From an uncultured Lachnospiraceae bacterium (GTDB lineage: Bacteria; Bacillota; Clostridia; Lachnospirales; Lachnospiraceae), in contig CANRGB010000002.1 in the NCBI GenBank assembly GCA_947630005.1, positions 1 to 64,000 on the forward strand: a stretch of DNA of 64,000 nucleotides, read 5' to 3'. Made by a program: the position numbers and the translations under genes. Positions 25,019 through 32,260 of this stretch are shown piece after piece. The notes under the pieces were generated by a model. The model had not been told where the DNA came from, ran no database searches, and worked only from the letters and a program-made list of their open reading frames with translations. Numbering within the stretch: the stretch's first letter is position 1; each line of letters starts with the position of its first letter.

Positions 25019-28000
25019 ATGTCAGGTACATCAAGACCAGCGAGAAGACCGTCCGGACCGAACGGAGGCAGAACGGTTCCGCCGGCGGGAGGAGGTTCTT
25101 CTGCGCCGGCTCCGTCGGGAGGAAGTTCCTCTGTTCCTTCGCCGGCGGGCGGGAGCTCTTCTGTCCCTGCTCCGGGAGGAAGAAGCGCGATGCCGGCGCC
25201 GGCAGGAGGAAACAAACAGCAGCAGCAGATGAGAAAGCTTCTGATGGACGCTTCTGCACAGGCCGCTCTGCGCAGCAGCCTGCGCTCTGCGGGGCTGTAT
25301 CTGAACAGCCGTCACCTGGAGATGCTCTCTCCTCCCACCGGCGCGGCCGGGCTCTACCGCTGCGCGCTGGAAGGTACGGTTCCCGGGGAAATCGGCGGAA
25401 TAACGGCGTACCGAATCACCAAACTGATGTATAATGAGAATGAGGACTCCTTTGAAAAGCTTTCCAGTCTTTATGCGGCCCTGAACAGCTTCGGGGCGAT
25501 CGTGGCCCTGATCCTGAAAAGCGACGGGGAGCGCACGGAGCTTTACCTCTGCACCAATACCTCCGGGAGCGGCGCGATCGCCGGGGATCTGCTGGAAGGC
25601 AATCTGCGGGGTCAGTTTTCCGGGTGCGAGTTCCGGAAACTTGACGATGCGGCGGAGAAAAAGGCGCTGCTGGATTCGTTCGCGGCCTCGGCCGCGGGCA
25701 GCAGGACGATCCGCTCGCTCAGCATGATCCCGAGCCGCAGAGAGGATGAAAAACAGCATGGCAGGGAGTACAGCGCGCAGGGCATTGAGAAGTTTATCGA
25801 CGCCATGAACGGCAGGAACTATATCCTTGTGGTGATCTCCCAGCCGGTGTCGCCGGACGCGATGGACGAGTGCAGGGAGGGGCTGGAAGATCTGTATACG
25901 AGCCTGACCCCGTACGCGAAAGAACAGGTATCCTACGGCGAGAATGAGTCGGATTCCGTGAGCTATTCCATATCCAGCAGCGTGAATGATTCGGTCAGCC
26001 GTTCCATATCGAAATCCTTCGGAACCTCGCATACCTCCAGCATTTCCTCCGGGAGAAGCTCCAACAGGGGAAAAGGCTATGAATTTCTGGGCCTTCATTT
26101 TAACGACGGAAAAGGGGACACGACAGGGACTTCCGATTCAAGAGGAAACAGCACCGGAACCGGCAGCGGGAAGACGACCACAACCGGGACTGGAGTCACG
26201 GACGGACAGACTCACGGGACGACGGCAGGTTCCACGCGGACGCTGACGATGAGCAGAGACAACAAAGCGGTGGTCAATCTTCTGCAGAAGATCGACGAGC
26301 ATATCAGGCGCATCAGCTTAAGCCAGACGTTCGGCATGTGGAACAGCGCCTGCTATATCATTGCCGACGACGTGCCGACCGTGACGATCGGGACAAGCAC
26401 GCTGGCCTCTCTCTTTTCCGGGGATTCGCCTGCCGCTCCGCGCGCGTACTGCAGTCAGTGGGACGATACCTGCCCGAAGATGCGGGACGGAGTGCTTTTT
26501 GTTCTGCAGCGTCTGCAGCATCCGAAGATCCGGCTTGAGATGTACGACGAGGTGAAGAGCGGTTCCGGCGCCGGAACCCTGAAGCTTACGGATACCCAGG
26601 TCGTCACGCCGGCCATGCTGATAAGCGGCAAGGAGATCCCGACAATCATGGGACTTCCGAGAAAGTCGGTCCCCGGCATTACGGTGGACAGCATGGCGGA
26701 ATTCGGGCGGAACATCCCGGACGCCTGGAAAGCGCGTGTGCGCCGTCCCGTCCGGTTCGGCACGATCCATCACATGGGGCAGCCGGAAAAGACGAGGACG
26801 CAGACGTGGCTGGATCTGGACGCGTTCGCTTCCCATATGTTCATCTGCGGGGCCTCCGGCTCCGGCAAAAGCAACACAACCTACAATCTGCTGCAGGAAC
26901 TGATCAATAACAAGATTCCGTTCCTCGTGATCGAGCCCGCCAAAGGAGAGTACAAGATCGAATTCGGCGGACTGCCGGGGATCAATATCTTCACGGCGGA
27001 CGAAACGCCTTACCGCCAGCTTCGGATCAATCCGTTTGAGTTTAATCCCAACATCCATATCCTGGAGCATCTGGACAATCTGGTGCAGGTGATCAGCGCG
27101 TGCTGGCCTTTGTACGGGGCGATGCCGGGAATCCTGAAGCAGGCGTTTGAGCGGGCTTATATCGACCGCGGCTGGGATCTGAAGCACTCTGAGCGTCTGG
27201 CCGTGCGCGGGCCGAAATTTCCGGTATTTCAGGATCTGATCACGGCGCTGAACCGGATCATCGACGTCTCGCCTTACTCCGCGCAGACGAAAGGTGATTA
27301 CCGCGGAGCGCTTGTGAACCGGGTGTCCTCGCTCTGCAACGGTTTTGAGGGGCAGATTTTCGGCAGCAGCGCCGGTATCCCTGAGCGGACTCTGTTCGGC
27401 AGCAACGCGGTCGTCGATTTAAGCAGCATCGGATCGGATGAGACCAGATCCATGATTATGGGAATCCTGATCATCAAGCTTCGGGAATACCGCAAAGCGG
27501 CCGCCTCCGCGCCGAACAGCGAACTGGTGCATGTCACGGTTCTTGAGGAAGCGCATAACATCCTTAAGCGGTGTTCGCAGGAGACGGGCGTGGAGAGCGG
27601 AAACGTGCAGGGCGCCGCCGTCGGAAGCCTGTGCCGGTGCATCGCCGAGATGCGAAGCGCAGGAGAAGGCTTTATGATCATCGATCAGTCTCCGGGAGCG
27701 GTCGACGAGGCGGCGATCAAGAACACGGCGATCAAGATCGTCATGCGCCTTCCGTCAAAGGACGACTGCGAGGCGATGGGAACGGCCCTGAGCCTGAATG
27801 AGCAGCAGGTCAGGGAACTGAGCAGGCTGGATATCGGCGTCGCGGCCATTTATCATGCAGGCTGGACCGACACGGTCCTCGCGAAAATGGGAGATGTCTG
27901 GAAAGGAACTTACAGGCTGAAGGTCCGGCCGGAGCTGAGCAGGGCGGTTTACATCCGCGTGCAGGGAGCGGTCATACAGCTGATGTACCGGAGCCTAAAG

Positions 28001-28546
28001 GACGGGGAGCTTGCGGATATCTTCAGCGATGTGCAGGAGCTGCTGAAGATTCTCTGCGAGGGGCGCCTCGCCTTAAATCCGGCGCTTCCTTCCACGAAAC
28101 GGCAGGAGATCCTGGATCAGGTGCGCATCTTTGCCGACAACAATGATCCGTACATAAGGGAAAGAAAACAGAACGAGCTTGAGGACAGCTTTTATGATTT
28201 TGCGTCCGCGTTTATCGGTCTGGAGAGTATTCTGAAGGTATTCCCGCTTGAGGGAATCAGCACAGGGAAGGATCCGCTGAAACCTAAGGAAGTGGCTCTG
28301 GTGGTGCGCTGGGAAAAGGAAGTCAGAGCGGCGGTCGGGAAATATCTGAACATGCCGGAAAGCTGCGACCCGGACAGGGCATACCGGTGGCCCGCGGATC
28401 CGTCGTCCGCCGAGTATTTCTGGGAGGTCTACGTGTTCCTGCTTGGAAAATACGCGGAGCGGTACAAGGCGGATTCCTGTTACTTTAACGCTATGGTACA
28501 TTTAAATACGACCGGTTACTTCAACCGTATCAGGAGAGGAAGGTGA
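25019..28546 (+). CDS. HerA/FtsK-superfamily ATPase (DUF87 type) with low-complexity segments
   Basis: A 1175-residue protein. ATG 25019 sits 7 bases after AAGGGGG. The N-terminal 65 residues are Pro/Gly/Ser repeats (GGSSSVPSPAGGSSS). Residues about 300-420 are a long Ser/Thr/Gly tract. The ATPase core has Walker A CGASGSGKSNTT near 611, EPAKGEYK, Walker B VTVLEEAHNIL near 840, a sensor/arginine region FMIIDQSPGAVDEAAIKN and IYHAGWTDTV. This is the pattern of HerA-like hexameric DNA or protein pumps. No NurA nuclease neighbours it; instead a nuclease toxin overlaps its end by 4 bases. It could translocate DNA or protein. Partner unknown. Confidence 0.8.
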   Translation: MSGTSRPARRPSGPNGGRTVPPAGGGSSAPAPSGGSSSVPSPAGGSSSVPAPGGRSAMPAPAGGNKQQQQMRKLLMDASAQAALRSSLRSAGLYLNSRHLEMLSPPTGAAGLYRCALEGTVPGEIGGITAYRITKLMYNENEDSFEKLSSLYAALNSFGAIVALILKSDGERTELYLCTNTSGSGAIAGDLLEGNLRGQFSGCEFRKLDDAAEKKALLDSFAASAAGSRTIRSLSMIPSRREDEKQHGREYSAQGIEKFIDAMNGRNYILVVISQPVSPDAMDECREGLEDLYTSLTPYAKEQVSYGENESDSVSYSISSSVNDSVSRSISKSFGTSHTSSISSGRSSNRGKGYEFLGLHFNDGKGDTTGTSDSRGNSTGTGSGKTTTTGTGVTDGQTHGTTAGSTRTLTMSRDNKAVVNLLQKIDEHIRRISLSQTFGMWNSACYIIADDVPTVTIGTSTLASLFSGDSPAAPRAYCSQWDDTCPKMRDGVLFVLQRLQHPKIRLEMYDEVKSGSGAGTLKLTDTQVVTPAMLISGKEIPTIMGLPRKSVPGITVDSMAEFGRNIPDAWKARVRRPVRFGTIHHMGQPEKTRTQTWLDLDAFASHMFICGASGSGKSNTTYNLLQELINNKIPFLVIEPAKGEYKIEFGGLPGINIFTADETPYRQLRINPFEFNPNIHILEHLDNLVQVISACWPLYGAMPGILKQAFERAYIDRGWDLKHSERLAVRGPKFPVFQDLITALNRIIDVSPYSAQTKGDYRGALVNRVSSLCNGFEGQIFGSSAGIPERTLFGSNAVVDLSSIGSDETRSMIMGILIIKLREYRKAAASAPNSELVHVTVLEEAHNILKRCSQETGVESGNVQGAAVGSLCRCIAEMRSAGEGFMIIDQSPGAVDEAAIKNTAIKIVMRLPSKDDCEAMGTALSLNEQQVRELSRLDIGVAAIYHAGWTDTVLAKMGDVWKGTYRLKVRPELSRAVYIRVQGAVIQLMYRSLKDGELADIFSDVQELLKILCEGRLALNPALPSTKRQEILDQVRIFADNNDPYIRERKQNELEDSFYDFASAFIGLESILKVFPLEGISTGKDPLKPKEVALVVRWEKEVRAAVGKYLNMPESCDPDRAYRWPADPSSAEYFWEVYVFLLGKYAERYKADSCYFNAMVHLNTTGYFNRIRRGR

Positions 28547-29157
28547 GACGCGTGAATTTTGGTCCCGAGGCGGAAAGAGAAGAAACAGAAAAAAACGAAT
28601 GTGATGAGACGAATGAGACAAGTGAAACAAATGAAACGGATGAGACAAATGAAATCAATGAGACGAATGAGAAGAATGATTCCGCGGAGAAAAACAGTTA
28701 TTTCAGCGACGCGTATCATTTAAAGCCAAATGAGGACTACGAGTCGAACCAGTACCGTTACCACACGGATCAGTACGGAAGGATCACCGGCTGTGAGGGC
28801 AGCCTGCGGCTGGAAGAAGGGAAGCGGAATCCGGATCATCAGAAAAGAGCAGGCGGGGAAGACCGCCTGGAAACGGATGAAGGCGGGCATCTGATCGCGT
28901 GCCGCTTTGACGGATCCGGAAAGATCGACAATCTGGTTCCGATGGACGAGGGACTCAACAAAGGAAAATACAGGACGATGGAAAACGAGTGGGCGGACGA
29001 ACTGAAAAAGGGAAATACGGTGGATGTGAAGATCCGCTGTAAATACGAGGGCGAAAGCCAGCGGCCGACGGAGTTTATCATAGCGAGCAGGGTGACGGAG
29101 CCGGACGGCAGGAGCAGAACGGAGACTTATCGGTTTAAGAACGGAGGAGGAGCTTGA
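28543..29157 (+). CDS. Predicted DNA/RNA non-specific endonuclease (Endonuclease_NS_2 type toxin)
   Basis: A 204-residue protein. The GTG start at 28543 overlaps the ATPase stop and has AGGAG six bases upstream. Residues about 15-45 are a Glu/Thr/Asn repeat (NETSETNETDETNE). The rest matches the secreted/polymorphic nuclease pattern: YHTDQYGRITGCEG, then DEGGHLIACRFDGSG (about residues 109-123, catalytic His), NLVPMDEGLNKGKYRTMENEW (conserved Asn and Glu, metal and phosphate site) and RPTEFIIASRV. This is the domain of YeeF-like LXG DNase toxins, but no LXG or signal sequence is present. The next gene looks like its immunity protein. Chaperones and the ATPase in the operon could hold or deliver it. 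Confidence 0.78.
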   Translation: MRRVNFGPEAEREETEKNECDETNETSETNETDETNEINETNEKNDSAEKNSYFSDAYHLKPNEDYESNQYRYHTDQYGRITGCEGSLRLEEGKRNPDHQKRAGGEDRLETDEGGHLIACRFDGSGKIDNLVPMDEGLNKGKYRTMENEWADELKKGNTVDVKIRCKYEGESQRPTEFIIASRVTEPDGRSRTETYRFKNGGGA

Positions 29158-29159
29158 TT

Positions 29160-29576
29160 ATGGCGGGAAATATCAGAGAAAACAGTCAGGAACTGGACAG
29201 CCTGATCCGAAAGATCGCGGAGAAGGCGGTCGGGATCATGCCGCGCGGCTGGCGTCTTGCCGCCGTCGGGTATTTTCTTGTCGGAGAGGAACTGCTCGAC
29301 CACCAGCAGATCGCGGCGCTCTGCGGAGCGGATGAGGAGTATCGGGATCTCATGGAAGAATCCTGGGATGATTTTGACCTGCAGGACGCGGCCCTGGAGA
29401 TCAAGGAACTGTTTGAGCAGCTGCACGAGCTGTGCGGCAGGGCAGGAGACAACTGGATGGAAGCGACGCTGGTCGTCAAAGGAAACGGTTCGTTTAAAAT
29501 GGATTTTGTCTATGAGGCGATCCGGGAATACGATAATTTCTTTATAGACGACTGGAGAAGCAGGTATCTCGTATAG
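29160..29576 (+). CDS. Predicted YezG-type immunity protein
   Basis: A 138-residue acidic protein; ATG 29160 follows GGAGGAGG by 9 bases, 2 bases after the nuclease stop. The pattern fits the YezG (DUF600) immunity family that neutralises YeeF-like nucleases in Bacillus: an N-terminal helix IRKIAEKAVGIMPRGWRLAA, a middle helix, then NWMEATLVVKGNGSFKMDF (strand-turn-strand) and a C-terminal WRSRYLV. Position straight after the nuclease is the usual toxin-immunity order. It should bind and block the nuclease in the cytoplasm. Family assignment is by pattern. Confidence 0.7.
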   Translation: MAGNIRENSQELDSLIRKIAEKAVGIMPRGWRLAAVGYFLVGEELLDHQQIAALCGADEEYRDLMEESWDDFDLQDAALEIKELFEQLHELCGRAGDNWMEATLVVKGNGSFKMDFVYEAIREYDNFFIDDWRSRYLV

Positions 29577-29587
29577 GAGCGCAGGAT

Positions 29588-30700
29588 ATGAATATTTTTA
29601 CCGAACCGGAGGATGTGCTGATCGCCGCCCTGTCCGCGAAGCAGCCGACAGTAAAACTGAGGCTGTATGGTCCGGCCGGGATGAGAATTGAGGGAACGTT
29701 CCGCAATGCGCTCAAAAAAGAGCGCCGGCTGCTCGCGTTTCTTCAGGGTTATGACGGCATCTATAACAGGGAAAACAGATGGATTTCGTTCGCGAATGAC
29801 TGTGAGCTGGAATTACAGTACCAGGACGACGCGCCGGACAGCCTGAGCGACGTGATTCTCGACAATCATGATTTTGACGTATCCCGCCTGATGACGCCGA
29901 ACCGTCCTCTGGAAGCAGTCATTGTGACGGACGATCAGAACAGGATCAAAAAGGCGATGGAATCCGCCATGAGCCATATGCAGAGCTGCTATGAGGGACT
30001 GATGGGGTGTGAATTCCATATGGCGCGGATCGAAAAACTGAGCAAAGACTGCGTGGTGCGCATAAGCTATCTGTACATAATGCCTTTTCAGGATCTGAGG
30101 GTATGGCAGAGAAAAGCCGCGTTTAACGCGAAGCTTATCTGGAAAAAACTGCTCGGCGGGGCGAGGCCCGCGCCGTTTGTAAAGCCGTTTCTCGCGTTCA
30201 GCTATCTGATGCAGGAATGTGAGTACGACCAGTTTGCCTATGACGAGATCGTAAGAGATAAAAGGACGGCCCAGACTGACCCCGCGCCCAATCTGGCTTA
30301 CGGCCCGCTGGAGGAAAAGCGCGGCATCTGCGGAGGAATCGCGTGGGCGTTTAAACGGCTGATGGATGAGGCGCGGATCCCGTGCCTCTGCGTGACCGGT
30401 TATCTGAGAGCGAAACCGACCGTCGGGCATATGTGGAATCTGGTACAGCTGGACGGGCAGTACTATCATGTGGACGCGGCCTGGGGACTGGATTCGGACG
30501 GCGTCTGCGTCGAGAAACTGCTCAAACCGGACAGTGATTTTGAGAGGACGCATATCTGGGAGGCCGGACAGTATCCCAAGGCGACCGGACGGCGCTATCA
30601 GTATGATTTCATTGAGGACTTTCTGGTCGAACACGGCGGCGGTTATCTTGATGAAGGGGCAGACGAAAAGTATATGTTTCCTGACAGCATTATCGAGTAG
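29588..30700 (+). CDS. Transglutaminase-like cysteine protease-fold protein
   Basis: A 370-residue protein. The C-terminal half has a transglutaminase-like core: KRGICGGIAWAFKRLMDE with the nucleophile Cys (about residue 247), VGHMWNLVQLDGQYY with the His, and HVDAAWGLD with the Asp. The N-terminal part (about 1-110) is not recognised; residues 115-235 are a helix-rich lead-in. No signal peptide is seen, so it may act inside the cell, or on a substrate exported with the system. Known relatives act as proteases or cross-linking enzymes. The start follows GGAGCGCAGG, 12 bases after the immunity gene. Confidence 0.75.
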   Translation: MNIFTEPEDVLIAALSAKQPTVKLRLYGPAGMRIEGTFRNALKKERRLLAFLQGYDGIYNRENRWISFANDCELELQYQDDAPDSLSDVILDNHDFDVSRLMTPNRPLEAVIVTDDQNRIKKAMESAMSHMQSCYEGLMGCEFHMARIEKLSKDCVVRISYLYIMPFQDLRVWQRKAAFNAKLIWKKLLGGARPAPFVKPFLAFSYLMQECEYDQFAYDEIVRDKRTAQTDPAPNLAYGPLEEKRGICGGIAWAFKRLMDEARIPCLCVTGYLRAKPTVGHMWNLVQLDGQYYHVDAAWGLDSDGVCVEKLLKPDSDFERTHIWEAGQYPKATGRRYQYDFIEDFLVEHGGGYLDEGADEKYMFPDSIIE

Positions 30701-30738
30701 GATGAGGGACGGAGGGCACAGAGAAGGGAGATACGGTT

Positions 30739-30970
30739 ATGGCAGTGAATTACGGTTCTGGCTTTTCTGATCCTGCCGCTGTCGGAAGTATTCGGGCAGC
30801 GGACGGACGCCGCACTTTATCCGGCGGCCGAGTATGTGACCCTGCACGGCGGGATTGTATCCGCGGTATGCGGGGTACAGATACTGCGGAAACTGCCGTA
30901 CCGAGTTTCGTCCCCCGAAAACAGGTCCGGCATCCTGATTTACAGAGAGAGTGGTGAAAAATATGGCTGA
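30739..30970 (+). pseudogene. Small membrane-protein gene with a one-base frameshift after codon 3
   Basis: An ATG at 30739 with AAGGGAG eight bases upstream starts MAV, then the frame continues into an Arg-rich, non-protein-like 72-codon run. Skipping one A at about 30748 gives instead MAV-ITVLAFLILPLSEVFGQ and a further 57 residues ending GEKYG at 30970, with a clear membrane helix. In that frame the codon just before ATT is TGA, so it has no standard start of its own. The reconstructed gene overlaps the next ATG by 8 bases. Either the gene is inactivated, or the base is a sequence error, or the frame is shifted in translation. Confidence 0.5.
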
Positions 30971-31760
30971 GATAAATCCGAAAAGAGCGAAAAGAAAAAA
31001 TTCTTCCGGCGCGCTGCTGGCCGCCCTGTACACGATGTGCACGTTTGCGGTCTTTGTATTCATCGGACTGGTTATTTTTCATATGGCCACGCGCCGCGAA
31101 CCGGCAGACCTGACTGCGGACAGCCGTCAGACGGTTTCAGGCGGACAGCAGCAGGGTGACCAGAACGCCGGTATGCCGGACGACGGCTCCGGGCAGATTT
31201 CCGTGCAGACGCAGACCGCGGCGCAGGTACAGACGCAGGCAGCGGAGGAAACGCAGGCTCCGGCGCGGGCGCAGACACAGGATGCGGAGGAAACGCAGAC
31301 CTGGTCACGGACACGTGCCGCGGCGGAAGCGCACGCGCGCAGGCAGGCTCTGAATGAGGCACAGGCCTCGGCAGAGGCACCCGCGCAGACGCAGACTTTG
31401 ACGGAAGCTCCTGTACAGTCGGTCGTCTCCGGACTTTTTAAGGACGGAAGCGCGGATCCGGACGGTTATATCCTGCCGCAGAGCGAAAGCAGAGAACTTA
31501 CGGACGCCGACCTGTCCAATCTGACGCTGAAAGGGATCTGCTACGCCAAAAATGAGATCTACGCGCGGTACGGAAGGAAATTCCAGGCGGCGGAGCTCCA
31601 GGAATATTTTGACAGGCAGACCTGGTACAGCGGGACAGTAGAGGCGGGAGGAGAGTACGACCAGGGCATCGTCGACAGTATGAATGAATACGAAAATATC
31701 AACAAGGATTTCCTCTCGGATGCGGAAGAGAAGCTCGGAGGGTATTCCTTCGGATCGTGA
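30963..31760 (+). CDS. Membrane-anchored YARHG-domain protein
   Basis: A 265-residue protein. MAEINPKRAKRKNSSG precedes one membrane helix (about residues 15-40), then a long Gln/Thr/Ala/Glu-rich linker (about 45-150, repeats of QTQ, EETQ). A C-terminal YARHG domain (about 180-260) follows, with ICYAKNEIYARYGRKF and YFDRQTWYSGTV. The family is extracellular and of unknown function, thought to bind cell wall or partner proteins. Alternative in-frame GTG at 30951. Last gene of the run; no terminator follows closely, but repeats and a terminator occur by 32085. Confidence 0.8.
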   Translation: MAEINPKRAKRKNSSGALLAALYTMCTFAVFVFIGLVIFHMATRREPADLTADSRQTVSGGQQQGDQNAGMPDDGSGQISVQTQTAAQVQTQAAEETQAPARAQTQDAEETQTWSRTRAAAEAHARRQALNEAQASAEAPAQTQTLTEAPVQSVVSGLFKDGSADPDGYILPQSESRELTDADLSNLTLKGICYAKNEIYARYGRKFQAAELQEYFDRQTWYSGTVEAGGEYDQGIVDSMNEYENINKDFLSDAEEKLGGYSFGS

Positions 31761-31850
31761 CGTCCGGGCGCTTTTCGGGGACAGCGCCGCTGTTTGTCAC
31801 CGTAATTGCTGTGGCGGCCTACTATGTGATCTTTGTGGCGAAGCCTCTGT

Positions 31851-31978
31851 GAGATGCCGCGGCCTTTGGCGCAGTTCTGCCGGTCAGGACGCGGGTTTCT
31901 GGCTTTTGCCTGGTGAGATGCCGCGGTCTTCGGCGCAGCTCTGTCGGTCAGGACGCGGCTTTTTCTCCTGCTCATCTG
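31851..31978. repeat. Two tandem 64-bp units upstream of palindromic repeat copy 3
   Basis: Units start GAGATGCCGCGG at 31851 and 31915; each contains GGCGCAG...CTG-CGGTCAGGACGCGG. The second unit runs straight into the dispersed palindrome at 31979. No gene is visible between 31761 and 32260. Confidence 0.75.
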
Positions 31979-32035
31979 TGCGGCCCGCATGCTGCGCCAG
32001 CAGCTGATTTCTTTATGCGGGCCTGTGCATAAAAG
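31979..32035 (-). repeat. Terminator-associated palindromic repeat, copy 3
   Basis: GTGCGGCCCGCATGCTGCG...CAGCAGCTG...ATGCGGGCC-TGTGCATAAAA. On the - strand it follows the hairpin at 32041-32078, matching the arrangement at the other copies. Arms of the outer stem are GGCCCGCAT/ATGCGGGCC. Confidence 0.85.
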
Positions 32036-32040
32036 GAAAG

Positions 32041-32085
32041 CCGCGGGGCCGCGCTGGATGTAAAGCGCGGCTTCGCGGTTTTTTT
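32041..32085 (+). terminator. Strong intrinsic terminator before the coiled-coil gene
   Basis: CCGCG-GG-CCGCGC...GCGCGG-CTT-CGCGG forms a long GC-rich stem followed by seven T (32079-32085). It should end transcripts arriving from the operon at 11016-31760 and so separates the gene at 32261. Confidence 0.88.
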
Positions 32086-32146
32086 GGGCTTTGGTTTGTA
32101 AATCCGCGTCCGGAAATCCTGGATTAATTGTAACAATTCCAACTGG

Positions 32147-32174
32147 TTGACATTAAGAATTTTTCGTATATAAT
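32147..32174 (+). promoter_or_regulatory. Near-consensus sigma-A promoter of the coiled-coil gene
   Basis: TTGACA (32147-32152), a 16-base spacer and TATAAT (32169-32174). A small palindrome AATTG-TAA-CAATT lies just upstream (32126-32138) and could be an operator. The leader to ATG 32261 is about 80 bases. Confidence 0.75.
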
Positions 32175-32260
32175 TAATAATAGTATAAAAATTCAGTAAA
32201 AGATATTGAGCAAAATTGGCAAAATCCCTGATACCTGGAATAATGAAAGGGGAACTCAGA

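Noticed and set aside
28543-29157. Classic LXG/type VII secreted toxin
   Set aside because: Only the nuclease domain and a short repeat lead are present; no LXG domain or secretion genes nearby.
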